Assembly: GCF_001591345.1 (NCBI RefSeq)
Contig: NZ_BCUS01000012.1
Span: forward strand, 20,322 to 84,321
Direction of reading: 5' to 3'
Origin: Variovorax boronicumulans NBRC 103145
Lineage (GTDB): Bacteria > Pseudomonadota > Gammaproteobacteria > Burkholderiales > Burkholderiaceae_C
Length of the DNA: 64,000 bases
In this document: piece after piece, positions 44,502-53,255 of the stretch
Numbering within the stretch: the first letter of the stretch is position 1
How the letters are laid out: the number at the start of each line of letters is the position of its first letter
Notes under the pieces: model-generated
Told to the model about the DNA's origin: nothing
Database searches by the model: none
The model's input: the letters and a program-made list of their open reading frames with translations, nothing else
Position numbers and translations under genes: made by a program

Positions 44502-46613
44502 CTAGAAGCGGTAGGTGGCGCTCGCCACGATGTTGCGTCGCGCACCGTACCAGCAGTCGCCGCGCGACAGGCAGGTGCTGAAGTACACCTTGTCCGTCAC
44601 GTTGTTGATGTTGAGCGCATAGCGCCACTGGGCCGTATCGTAAGCAAACACCAGGTCGGCCAGCGCCACGCCGGGGATGCGCGGGCCGGTGCCGAACTGG
44701 GTGTCGCGGAACGAGCTCATCACGCGCACGCCCGCGCCGGCCGAGAAGCCGCTCATGCCGGCCACCGAGAACCTGTACTTGGCCCAGAAGCTGGCCTGAT
44801 GCTTGGGCAGGCCTTCGATCTGCGCGTCGGCGTCGGTGTAGTTGTAGTGGGCGATCAGGTCGAGGTTGGCGCCCACCGAGCCCTTGGCTTCCAGCTCCAC
44901 GCCCCGGGTCTTGGTCAGGCCGCGCTGCGAGAACACCTTCGGCTGCTCTTCGACGATCTGGTTCTTCTCGCGCAGGTCGTACACGGCGGCGCTGAAGGCC
45001 ATGGCGCGGTTCTTCGGCTCGTACTTGACGCCCGCTTCCCACTGCTCGCCGCGCAGCGGCGAGAAGATGCGGCCTTCGCGCGGCGACTGCGGCGTGAACG
45101 ACTCGCTGTAGCTCAGGTACGGCGACCAGCCCGAGGGATGGGCGTACATCACGCCCAGGCGCTTGGTGGTGGCGCTGCTCTTTTGCTCGTCGCTGCCGGC
45201 GGCGCTGGACACGGCGCGGTCATGGCGCAGGCCGGCCACGAAGATCCAGTTGTCGAGCTTGATCTGGTCCTGCAGGTACAGGCCGGTCTGGCGCTGGCGG
45301 GTGCGCGGACGCGCCACGCGCTCGGGTTCGTCCACGTGGCCGTACACCGGCGCATAGAGGTCGATGGTGTCCGCGGTGGTGCCGCCCCAGACGTTCTCGC
45401 GCTGGCGCGCGAAGTCCGCGCCCACGAGCAGCGTGTGCTGGAGCGCGCCGGTCTGGAAGTGGCCTTCGACGTGGTTGTCCAGCGTCTGCGTGCGGTTGCG
45501 CGTCAGCTGGCTGTCGAAGTAGCGGGGGAACACGCGCTTGAAGATCGGGTCGGTCGACCAGCTGTCGAAGCCGCTGAACGCACCGCCGTAGTGGTAGCGG
45601 TTGTCGTTTTCGTTCTTCGCATAGCGGAAGTTCTGGCGCACGGTCCAGCTGTCGTTGAATTTGTGCTCGAACTGCCAGCCGAAGGTCTGGCGCTCGCTGT
45701 TGTAGTAGTCGCCGGCCTCGCCGATGAAGCGGCTGGCGGGCACGCGGCCGTTCGGGTTCGGCAGCAAGGTGCCTTCCCACGGCAGGAACTGCGAGCTGCT
45801 GCCGCTCTTGTCTTTTTGCCACAGCCCCTGCAACGTGAGCGAGGTCGCCGCGTTGGGCCGCCAGGTGAGCGAGGGCGCGATCACGCTGCGGTCGTCGGGC
45901 ACGTGGTCCACCTGCGAATCGGACTTGCGCTGCAGCGCGATCAACCGGTACGACAGCGAGCCGTCGGCGTTCAGCGGACCGGTCAGGTCGGCCTGCACCT
46001 GCTTGCGGCCGAAGCTGCCGAACTGCACGCCCACCTCGCGCTGGGCCTCCTGCAGCGGCCGCTTGCTGACCATGTTGACCACGCCCGCCGCGGTGCCCGC
46101 GCCGAACAGCATGCCCGAGGGGCCGCGCAGCACTTCGAGGCGCTCCAGCGTGTAGGGCTCGGTGCGCGTGGTGCTGGTGTAGTAGCCGTAGGCCTGGCGC
46201 AGGCCATCCAGGTAGATGTCGGGGTAGGCGCCGCGCACGCGGATCGAGTCGGTGCGCGAATCGACACCGTAGGCGTCGGAGCGCACGCCTGCCGCGTAGT
46301 TGAGGGCATCCTGCAGGTTGTTGGCGCCCTGGTCGACCATCTGGTCGCGCGTGATCACGGTGACGGACTGCGGCGTTTCCGACAGCGGCGTGTCGGTCTT
46401 GGTGGCGGTGACGGCGTTCTTCGCGCGGTAGCCGATCACGGGCGAGGTGGCGGTCTCGGCTTCGGCGTTCGCGTCGACGCGCACTTCAGGCAGCGACCCC
46501 GTGCCGCCCGTTTGCGCCAGGACGTGCTGCTGCGCGTAGATCGCCAGACAGCCCGCCAGCACCGAAGCGGCCCTGCGCCGCGCCCTCATTCTTGCCATGT
46601 TTTTATGGTTCAT
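44502..46613 (-). CDS. TonB-dependent siderophore receptor (first of the operon)
   Basis: A 703-residue receptor of the FhuA/FpvA siderophore class. The signal region is followed by a plug with TPQSVTVITRDQMVDQGANN, IRVRGAYPDIYLDGLRQ and LEVLRGPSGMLFGAGTAAG, then the barrel with C-terminal Phe (ASATYRF) and a disulfide-prone CLSRGDCW segment. It lacks the N-terminal signalling domain, so it does not signal to an ECF sigma factor. A strong Fur-box candidate lies 8 bp upstream of the ATG. Confidence 0.92.
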   Translation of the reverse strand: MNHKNMARMRARRRAASVLAGCLAIYAQQHVLAQTGGTGSLPEVRVDANAEAETATSPVIGYRAKNAVTATKTDTPLSETPQSVTVITRDQMVDQGANNLQDALNYAAGVRSDAYGVDSRTDSIRVRGAYPDIYLDGLRQAYGYYTSTTRTEPYTLERLEVLRGPSGMLFGAGTAAGVVNMVSKRPLQEAQREVGVQFGSFGRKQVQADLTGPLNADGSLSYRLIALQRKSDSQVDHVPDDRSVIAPSLTWRPNAATSLTLQGLWQKDKSGSSSQFLPWEGTLLPNPNGRVPASRFIGEAGDYYNSERQTFGWQFEHKFNDSWTVRQNFRYAKNENDNRYHYGGAFSGFDSWSTDPIFKRVFPRYFDSQLTRNRTQTLDNHVEGHFQTGALQHTLLVGADFARQRENVWGGTTADTIDLYAPVYGHVDEPERVARPRTRQRQTGLYLQDQIKLDNWIFVAGLRHDRAVSSAAGSDEQKSSATTKRLGVMYAHPSGWSPYLSYSESFTPQSPREGRIFSPLRGEQWEAGVKYEPKNRAMAFSAAVYDLREKNQIVEEQPKVFSQRGLTKTRGVELEAKGSVGANLDLIAHYNYTDADAQIEGLPKHQASFWAKYRFSVAGMSGFSAGAGVRVMSSFRDTQFGTGPRIPGVALADLVFAYDTAQWRYALNINNVTDKVYFSTCLSRGDCWYGARRNIVASATYRF

Positions 46614-46621
46614 TGAACACT

Positions 46622-46640
46622 ATTGATAACAATTCGCATT
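46622..46640 (-). promoter_or_regulatory. Candidate Fur box of the TonB receptor/PepSY operon
   Basis: Read on the minus strand, AATGCGAATTGTTATCAAT matches the left half of the beta-proteobacterial Fur consensus completely and most of the right half. It overlaps a TAGAAT -10 box (46643-46638) and lies just before the start codon, so iron-loaded Fur would block transcription of the whole four-gene operon. Confidence 0.7.
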
Positions 46641-46772
46641 CTATTGTCAAGAAAGTCGCGGTCCACGGGTTTTCCAGCACACAGGGGCGAAGCGTTGCAA
46701 AACCGCCGCGGTCGCCGCCGCGAGCCGGGCTACGATGCCGCCCGCACGCCGTTGCGTGCGCTGACAGGCCCC

Positions 46773-48365
46773 ATGCTCAAGCTCCTCGCCTCGTTGTTTC
46801 CTGCGCTGCGCGGCCCGGCGCTGGTGCTGGCCGTGCTGGTGCTCACCGGCTGCGCCGGCCTGCCGCCGCGCCTGCCCGATGGGCCGCCCTCGATCGCCAT
46901 TCCGGCTTCGGCCGCCACCCCGCTCGGCCACGCCGCCGCCAGCCTCGATTCACCGCCCGACGGGCTGTCGAGCATGCGGCCGCTGATCGAGGCCTCGTTC
47001 GCGCTCGATGCGCGGCTGGAGCTCATCCGCCGCGCGCGGGCCTCGCTCGATGTGCAGACCTACCAGCTCGGCAACGACAAGACCGGCCGCCTGCTGCTGC
47101 GCGAACTGCGCGACGCCGCCCGGCGCGGCGTGCGCGTGCGGCTGCTGCTCGACGACTTCTACACCGCCGGCATGGACCGCCTGCTGCTCGGGCTGGCCGC
47201 CGAGCCGAACGCGCAGGTGCGGCTGTTCAACCCCTTCGTGAACGCGCGCGACCATTCGTCGCTGCGCTGGCTCGAGTTCTTCGGCGATTTCCGGCGGCTC
47301 AACCACCGCATGCACAACAAGCTGTTCATCGCCGACGGGGCCATGGCCATCGCCGGCGGGCGCAACCTCGCGGACGAGTACTTCCTGCGCAGCGAGAGCG
47401 CCAACTTCATCGACTTCGAGCTGTTGCTGGCCGGCCCGGTGGTGCCGCAGTCGGCCGGGATCTTCGACACCTACTGGAACAGCGACGTGGTCTACCCGCT
47501 GCAGCGCATGGCCGGCACCACGCTCTCGCCCGACGAGCTGAAGGCCGCCTTCGAGGCCGCGACCTCGCCCGCCTTCGCGCCGCTGCCCGATCCGCTGGCC
47601 GCCACCGACCTGCTGGGCGACCTGCCGCTGGGCGCGCAGCTGGACAACATCGGCGAGACGCGCTGGATCCGCGCCGAGGCCGCCGCCACCGCCGACAGCC
47701 CGAACAAGGCCCTGGGCACGATGGCGCGCCCGCAGGAGTCGCTGGCGCAGCGCTTCCACGAGATGCTGGGCGCCGCGAAGTCGAACGTGGTGGTGATCTC
47801 GCCCTACTTCATCCCCGGCGACGAGGGCATGGAGCGCATCCGCATGGGCCGCGACCACGGCCTGAGCATCACGGTGGTCACCAACTCGCTGGCCGACAGC
47901 GACGAGCCGCTGGTGAACATCAACTACAACCGCTACCGCGTCGACATGCTCAAGCTGGGCGTGAACCTGTACGAGGTGAGCACGCAGCAGCTCAAGCGCA
48001 GCGGCCAGTTCCGCAGCCTGCTCAAGAAGGCGCGCGGTCGCCTGCACGCCAAGCTGGCGCTGGTCGACCGCCAGTGGGTGCTGCTGGGCTCGATGAACCT
48101 CGACCCGCGCTCGGCCCTGCTGAACACCGAGTTCGGCGTGCGCGTGCGCAGCTTCGAGCTCACGCAGGCGCTGCTCTTCGCCTACCAGCTGGACGACATG
48201 GAAGGCGTGTACCGCGTCGTGCTCAAGCCCGACGGCCAGAACGTGCAATGGATCGGCACCGGCGACGTGCACAACGAGGTGCTCGACAGCGAACCCGACT
48301 CCAGCATGCTCACGCGCCTGCAGCTGCTGCTGTTCTCGTGGTTCGTGCCGACCGACCAGCTGTGA
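46773..48365 (+). CDS. ClsC-like phospholipase D family lipoprotein (cardiolipin synthase type)
   Basis: A 530-residue PLD-superfamily protein. The ATG at 46773 opens a lipoprotein signal with lipobox LTGC. Two HKD motifs are intact: HNKLFIADGAMAIAGGRN (about residue 181) and HAKLALVDRQWVLLGSMN (about 424). GGRNLADEYF and PYFIPGDEG resemble E. coli ClsC, which makes cardiolipin from phosphatidylglycerol and phosphatidylethanolamine. It is divergent from the first TonB receptor (159-bp gap with the Fur box), so iron control is possible but unproven. Confidence 0.85.
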   Translation: MLKLLASLFPALRGPALVLAVLVLTGCAGLPPRLPDGPPSIAIPASAATPLGHAAASLDSPPDGLSSMRPLIEASFALDARLELIRRARASLDVQTYQLGNDKTGRLLLRELRDAARRGVRVRLLLDDFYTAGMDRLLLGLAAEPNAQVRLFNPFVNARDHSSLRWLEFFGDFRRLNHRMHNKLFIADGAMAIAGGRNLADEYFLRSESANFIDFELLLAGPVVPQSAGIFDTYWNSDVVYPLQRMAGTTLSPDELKAAFEAATSPAFAPLPDPLAATDLLGDLPLGAQLDNIGETRWIRAEAAATADSPNKALGTMARPQESLAQRFHEMLGAAKSNVVVISPYFIPGDEGMERIRMGRDHGLSITVVTNSLADSDEPLVNINYNRYRVDMLKLGVNLYEVSTQQLKRSGQFRSLLKKARGRLHAKLALVDRQWVLLGSMNLDPRSALLNTEFGVRVRSFELTQALLFAYQLDDMEGVYRVVLKPDGQNVQWIGTGDVHNEVLDSEPDSSMLTRLQLLLFSWFVPTDQL

Positions 48366-48403
48366 GCGGCGAGCGGGCGGCCCCGCGTCGCATCCTCGCC
48401 ACA

Positions 48404-48422
48404 AATGCAAACGCCTCGCATT
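48404..48422 (+). promoter_or_regulatory. Candidate Fur box of the third TonB receptor
   Basis: AATGCAAACGCCTCGCATT matches most positions of AATGCGAATNATTCGCATT and has perfect outer arms AAATGC/GCATTT (48403-48423). A TAGAAT -10 box follows at 48431-48436. Transcription would start near 48443, giving a leader of nearly 200 nt. Confidence 0.55.
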
Positions 48423-48541
48423 TAGCTCTTTAGAATTCGGCCCGCCGCGTCCAGCGGCCGTCATGGCGTGCAGCCACGGAGCTTCTTCCGTCCGCGCTGC
48501 GCCATTGCCTCACCCAGACATTTCCAGTTCAAGGCAGGGCA

Positions 48542-48581
48542 CGACAACGCCCTTCGTCTCTCGCGACGAAGGGCGTTGTCG
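48542..48581 (+). repeat. 17-bp perfect hairpin in the leader of the third TonB receptor
   Basis: Arms 48542-48558 and 48565-48581 are perfectly complementary (core GACAACGCCC/GGGCGTTGTC) with a 6-nt loop TCTCGC. Partial outer pairing (GCAGGGCA near 48533 with TGCCCCTGC near 48589) could extend it. No T-run follows, so it is not a simple terminator. It lies 55 bp before the ATG and downstream of the predicted Fur-regulated promoter. Operator, attenuator, RNA-processing site or mobile palindrome are all possible. Confidence 0.7.
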
Positions 48582-48636
48582 CGTACGGCTGCCCCTGCGC
48601 GGCGCCGCCCTCCAAGAACAAGCACAACCGGACAAC

Positions 48637-50817
48637 ATGAAGCCCTCCTCTCGCACAGCCACCCGCACCGCCACCCCCTCGCGCCCGCTGTGGCCCCTTT
48701 CGCTGCTGGCCGGCGCCGCCCTCGCGTCGCTGTCGGGCATTGCGCTGGCACAAACCGCCGCCTCGACCCTGAAGGAAGTCACCGTCAGCGCCGAGGACGA
48801 CAAGGGCTACGCCCCCGCCGCCGCCAGCACCGCCACCAAGGGCAGCGCGCCGCTGCGCGACGTGCCGCAGGCCGTCAACGTGCTGCCCGAGCAGCTGCTG
48901 CGCGACCAGGGCGCCGTGTCGATGCAGGACGCCCTGCGCAACGTGCCGGGCGTGAGCTTCAACCACGGCGACGGCCAGCGCGACCAGGTCGTGATCCGCG
49001 GCTTCAGCGGCATCTCCGACTGGTTCGTCGATGGCGTGCGCGACGACGCGCTGTACTTTCGCGACCTCTCGGACACCGAGCGCATCGAGGTGCTCAAGGG
49101 CCCGGCCGCCGTGCTCTACGGCCGCGGTTCCTCGGGCGGCTTGATCAACCGCGTGACCAAGAAGCCCGTGTTCGAGCGCCGCTTCGGCGAGGTCTCGCTG
49201 GGCCTGGGCAGCCACCACTACACGCGCAGCACGATCGACCTGAACACGCCCATCGGCGAGAACATGGCCTTCCGCCTGAACGTGGCGGGCGAGCAGTCGG
49301 ACAGCTACCGCGACCAGCAGTTCACCGACCGCCACAACATCGCGCCCTCGCTGGCGATCAAGTTCAGCCCGCAGACCGACCTGCTGCTGCAGTACACCAA
49401 CCTGCGCGACCAGCGCCTCACCGACTTCGGCATCCCGGCGCTCAACGGCCGCCCGGTCGACGTGCCCATCGGCGCCTACTACGGCTCGGCGCACGGCAAG
49501 CGCGACGACACCGTGACCAGCAAGGTGCAGACCTTCACCGCCACGCTGAACCACCGCTTCAGCGACGCGCTGAGCCTGCGCAACACCACGCGCTATTCGA
49601 GCTACCACCTGGACCGCAACAACACGCTGCCCAGCGGCACCACCGACCCGGTGCGCCTGACGGTGGGCCGCACGCGCGGCATCGTCGACCGCGACGAGAG
49701 CGGCTGGTTCAACCAGACCGACCTGACCTGGCGCAACGACCTCGGCGGCTTCAAGCAGGAGTGGCTGGTCGGTGCCGAGTTCGGCGTGCAGCGCAAGCGG
49801 CTGTTCAGCGTGTCTTCCGCCACAGGAGCGCAGCGCGTGAACCTGTTCAGCCCGGTGGCGGACCCGCTGCCGATCCCGCTGGCCACCTACCTCGCCGACG
49901 GCGCGATCCCGAGCAACAGCGAGTTCAAGACCGCGGCCGTGTACGTCCAGGACCAGATCACGCTGGCGCCGCACTGGAAGGCGCTGATCGGCGGACGCTA
50001 CGACGTGTTCAAGCAGGACACCAGCTTCGAGCGCAAGCTCGCGCCGCTGGAGCGCACCGACCGCAAGTTCAGCCCGCGCGCCGGCGTGGTGTGGCAGCCC
50101 GACACGGTGCAGTCGTACTACGTGTCGTACAGCCGCTCGTTCCAGCCTTCGGGCGAGAACTTCGCGCTGTCCACCGGCAACATCGACAACGCGCCCGAGA
50201 TCACCGTCAACAAGGAAATCGGCGCCAAGTTCGACCTGCTCGACGGCGGCCTGAACCTCACGACCGCGCTGTTCAACCTGGAGCGCTCGGGCATCAAGAA
50301 CACCGACCCGAACAACCCGCGCCGCCAGATCAACGTCGGCACGCAGCGCACCAACGGCCTGGAGCTTGCGCTCAACGGCCGCCTGCCGGGCCGCTGGGAC
50401 GTGAGCGCGGGCTATGCCTACCTCGACGCGAAGATGACCAAGTCGCTCGCCACCGTGAGTTCGCTGCAGCTGCCCGTGGGCGCCGCGATCCCGGTGCAGG
50501 GCAAGACCGCCGCGCTCACGCCGCGCCACTCGGCCTTCGTGTGGGCCATGAAGGATCTCGGCCACGGCTTCAGCGCCGGCGGCGGCCTGAACTACGTCAG
50601 CGCGCGTTATGCCTCGCTGAGCAACCTCGTCACGCTGCCCTCGTACCTGACCGCCGACCTCGCGGCCAACTACAAGACCGAGCGCTACGAGATCGCGCTG
50701 AACCTGAAGAACATCGCGAACCGCAAGTACTACGTCTCGGCCCACGGCAGCGTGGACAACCTGATCCTGCCGGGACCGGGGCGCGAGGTGCAGCTGACGC
50801 TGCGCGCCAAGTTCTGA
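48637..50817 (+). CDS. TonB-dependent siderophore receptor (third)
   Basis: A 726-residue receptor of the catecholate/Fiu-like siderophore type. The ATG at 48637 opens a signal peptide ending IALAQT. The plug shows DVPQAVNVLPEQLLRDQGA, VVIRGFSGISDWFVDGVRDD and IEVLKGPAAVLYGRGSSGG. The barrel ends in Phe (LTLRAKF). There is no N-terminal signalling domain. It is monocistronic, converging on an amino-acid permease gene 7 bp away, and is preceded by a Fur-box candidate and a long hairpin. Confidence 0.92.
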   Translation: MKPSSRTATRTATPSRPLWPLSLLAGAALASLSGIALAQTAASTLKEVTVSAEDDKGYAPAAASTATKGSAPLRDVPQAVNVLPEQLLRDQGAVSMQDALRNVPGVSFNHGDGQRDQVVIRGFSGISDWFVDGVRDDALYFRDLSDTERIEVLKGPAAVLYGRGSSGGLINRVTKKPVFERRFGEVSLGLGSHHYTRSTIDLNTPIGENMAFRLNVAGEQSDSYRDQQFTDRHNIAPSLAIKFSPQTDLLLQYTNLRDQRLTDFGIPALNGRPVDVPIGAYYGSAHGKRDDTVTSKVQTFTATLNHRFSDALSLRNTTRYSSYHLDRNNTLPSGTTDPVRLTVGRTRGIVDRDESGWFNQTDLTWRNDLGGFKQEWLVGAEFGVQRKRLFSVSSATGAQRVNLFSPVADPLPIPLATYLADGAIPSNSEFKTAAVYVQDQITLAPHWKALIGGRYDVFKQDTSFERKLAPLERTDRKFSPRAGVVWQPDTVQSYYVSYSRSFQPSGENFALSTGNIDNAPEITVNKEIGAKFDLLDGGLNLTTALFNLERSGIKNTDPNNPRRQINVGTQRTNGLELALNGRLPGRWDVSAGYAYLDAKMTKSLATVSSLQLPVGAAIPVQGKTAALTPRHSAFVWAMKDLGHGFSAGGGLNYVSARYASLSNLVTLPSYLTADLAANYKTERYEIALNLKNIANRKYYVSAHGSVDNLILPGPGREVQLTLRAKF

Positions 50818-50824
50818 GAAGGCC

Positions 50825-51514
50825 TCAGGTCGCCGCCGCCACCTTGCGCCGTTGCAGCCACGTGACCCACCAGGCACCCGCCGTGCACAGCACCAGGTAG
50901 ACGACGGCGACCAGGATGTAGACCTCGACCACGCGCCCGTCGCGTTGTCCCACCTTGCTGGCGGCGCCGAGAAAGTCGTTCAGGCTGATCACGTAGACCA
51001 GCGAGGTGTCCTTGAGCAGCGCGATGGTCTGGTTGATGAGCGAGGGCGTCATGTTGCGAAACGCCTGCGGCAGGATCACGTGCCGCAGGGCCTGCCCCGG
51101 CGACATCCCCAGCGACTGCGCCGCCTGCATCTGGCCGGCGCGCACGCTGCCGATGCCGGCGCGGATGATCTCGCAGTAGTAGGCGGACTCCGCGAGCACG
51201 AACGCCACGAGCGCGGCGTAGATCGGCCCGACGCCGAGGTTCGGGTCGCCGGTCACGGCGCGCAGCACCACCGGCATCAGGAAGTAGATCCACAGGATCG
51301 TGAGGATCAGCGGGATCGAGCGGAACAGGTTCACGTACCCCGCCACGAGCGCCGCCACCGGCCGCGGCGCGAAGATCCGCGTGATCGCCAGCAGGGTCCC
51401 CAGGCCGATGCCGGCGGCCATGGAGGCCGCCACCAGCAAGGCGGTCATCTGCAGGCCCTGCAGCAGGTAGGGCCAGGCGCGCTGCAGGGCGACCCAATCG
51501 AAGTCGTAGCCCAT
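50825..51514 (-). CDS. Polar amino-acid ABC transporter permease (GltK/HisM family)
   Basis: A 229-residue permease with about five helices and the EAA-loop signature AQSLGMSPGQALRHVILPQAFRNM. The start ATG at 51514 shares one base with the stop of the other permease (TGATG), so the two are translationally coupled. It is the last gene of the LysR-linked operon. No ATP-binding subunit gene follows; the next gene is a convergent TonB receptor. Confidence 0.92.
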   Translation of the reverse strand: MGYDFDWVALQRAWPYLLQGLQMTALLVAASMAAGIGLGTLLAITRIFAPRPVAALVAGYVNLFRSIPLILTILWIYFLMPVVLRAVTGDPNLGVGPIYAALVAFVLAESAYYCEIIRAGIGSVRAGQMQAAQSLGMSPGQALRHVILPQAFRNMTPSLINQTIALLKDTSLVYVISLNDFLGAASKVGQRDGRVVEVYILVAVVYLVLCTAGAWWVTWLQRRKVAAAT

Positions 51515-52251
51515 CACGCGGCGCCCAGCAGCCCGGGCACGCGCACCCGATGTTCGATGCGGCGCATCAGCACGATCACGCCGTAGGTGATCGCCATGTA
51601 GATGAGCGTCGCCACGATGAAGGCCTCGAAGGGATGGGCGCTGAACTCGCTGAGCTGGCGCGTCTGCCCGGTGAGTTCCATGAGCCCGATCGTCAGCGCG
51701 ACGGCCGAGTTCTTGAACACGTTCAGGAAGTCCGAGGTCAGCGGCGGGATGACGATGCGCAGGGCCTGCGGCAGGATCACGTAGCGGTAGGCCGCCACGG
51801 TTCCCAGGCCCATCGCCATGGCCGCCTGCTTCTGGCTGCGCGGCACCGACTCGATGCCCGCGCGCACCTGCTCGGCCGCCTTCGCCGCCGTGTAGAGCGT
51901 GAGGCCCACCAGCACGGTGAGGAACTGGTTCGCGGTCGGGTTCATCTGCTTGATCGCATGGCCCCAGGCGGTCGGCAACAGCTCCGGCACCACGAAGTAC
52001 CAGAGAAACAGCTGCACCAGCAGCGGCGTGTTGCGAAAGCAGTGGATGTACACCGCCGACAGCGTGCGCGCCGTCCGGTGGGGCAGCGTCCGTGCCACGC
52101 CGGCGATGAGGCCCAGGCCCAATGCCAGCGTCCAGGCCAGCAGCGACAGCGCGACCGTCCACAGCAACCCGCGCACCAGCATCAGGCCGTACAGGCCCTC
52201 CCCCGTGACCGAGGGTTTGAAGAAGATCAACCAATCCCAGGTGTAGTGCAT
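51514..52251 (-). CDS. Polar amino-acid ABC transporter permease (GltJ/HisQ family)
   Basis: A 245-residue permease with helices and the EAA-loop RSQKQAAMAMGLGTVAAYRYVILPQAL. The longer N-terminus with a WDWLIFF opening matches GltJ-type permeases. It pairs with the next permease to form the inner-membrane channel of a polar amino-acid importer. Confidence 0.92.
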   Translation of the reverse strand: MHYTWDWLIFFKPSVTGEGLYGLMLVRGLLWTVALSLLAWTLALGLGLIAGVARTLPHRTARTLSAVYIHCFRNTPLLVQLFLWYFVVPELLPTAWGHAIKQMNPTANQFLTVLVGLTLYTAAKAAEQVRAGIESVPRSQKQAAMAMGLGTVAAYRYVILPQALRIVIPPLTSDFLNVFKNSAVALTIGLMELTGQTRQLSEFSAHPFEAFIVATLIYMAITYGVIVLMRRIEHRVRVPGLLGAA

Positions 52252-52306
52252 CGCGAAGGGTGCCGGGAGGCGGTTCGGTTCGTGAAGGGGTGGCCGCGTC
52301 CGTGCC

Positions 52307-53233
52307 TTACAGCGGCTGGTCGCTCGGATGGCGCACGAGCTCCTGCATGTCGGGCGACATCGGGAAGTTGACCGTCACGCTGCCCTTCACCGCGATGGGC
52401 TTGAGGAAGTACTTCTCGTACAACGCGGTGAACTCGCCCGATCGCATCATCCCGGTGATCACGCCGTCGACAAGCTTCTTGAACGCCGCGTCGCCCTTGC
52501 GCAGCATGCAGCCATAGGCTTCCTTCTGCTGCGGCACGCCGACCACCTCCCAGTCCGCCGGGTTCCTGGCGCGGGCGATGTTGCTGAAGAGAATGATGTC
52601 GTCCTGCGTCGCGGCCACCGCGCGCCCCGTTTCCACGGTCAGGAAGTTCTCGTTGATGTCCTTGGCCAGGATGATCTGGATGCCCCACTTGTTCTTCTCG
52701 TTGAGCTGCCGCAGCATGCGCTCCGCCGTGGTGCCCGCGCTGACCACGACGTTCTTGCCCACGAGGTCGGCCCAGTGCTTGATGCCGGAGTTCTTGCGCA
52801 CCAGCAGCCGCGCGCCCACGACGAAAAAGGTCGTCGAGAACGACACCTGGTTCTGCCGCTCGGCGTTGTTGGTGGTCGAGCTGCACTCCAGGTCGACCGT
52901 CTGGTTGGCCACCAGCGGAATGCGCGTCTGCGGCGTGACTTCCAGGGTCTTGACCTCCAGCCGGGCGAGCTGCAGGTCCTTCTTCACCTGGGCGACCACG
53001 CGCTGCGAAATTTCCCAGGCGAAGCCGGCCTGCTTGTTGTGGTCGTCCAGGTAGTTGAACGGGATCGAGGCGCCGCGCGTGGCCACGGTGATCGCCCCGG
53101 TGTCCTTGATCTTCTTGAGCGTGCCGTCCAGCGGCGGCGCGGTCTGCGCGGCAACGCTTGCGCACAGCGCGAAGCCGGCCATGGCGAGGAAGAAACGGGT
53201 CAACGCGGCGTGAAGGGTCGGCTTGAAAGTCAT
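52307..53233 (-). CDS. Amino-acid ABC transporter substrate-binding protein (GltI-like)
   Basis: A 308-residue periplasmic binding protein. The ATG at 53233 opens a Sec signal ending ASVAAQT. The mature part begins LDGTLKKIKDTGAITVATRG and includes VDLECSSTTNNAERQNQVSFS, which is typical of the GltI glutamate/aspartate-binding branch. In this operon, next to a C-S lyase-like enzyme, the ligand may instead be a sulfur amino acid; that is inference. It lies 22 bp after the lyase gene. Confidence 0.88.
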   Translation of the reverse strand: MTFKPTLHAALTRFFLAMAGFALCASVAAQTAPPLDGTLKKIKDTGAITVATRGASIPFNYLDDHNKQAGFAWEISQRVVAQVKKDLQLARLEVKTLEVTPQTRIPLVANQTVDLECSSTTNNAERQNQVSFSTTFFVVGARLLVRKNSGIKHWADLVGKNVVVSAGTTAERMLRQLNEKNKWGIQIILAKDINENFLTVETGRAVAATQDDIILFSNIARARNPADWEVVGVPQQKEAYGCMLRKGDAAFKKLVDGVITGMMRSGEFTALYEKYFLKPIAVKGSVTVNFPMSPDMQELVRHPSDQPL

Positions 53234-53255
53234 CGCGGGCTCCAGGTGTCGGGGA

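Noticed and set aside
43251..46616. 1121-codon plus-strand frame across the PepSY and receptor genes
   Set aside because: It is antisense to well-supported genes with matching family motifs and has arginine/histidine-rich shadow composition.
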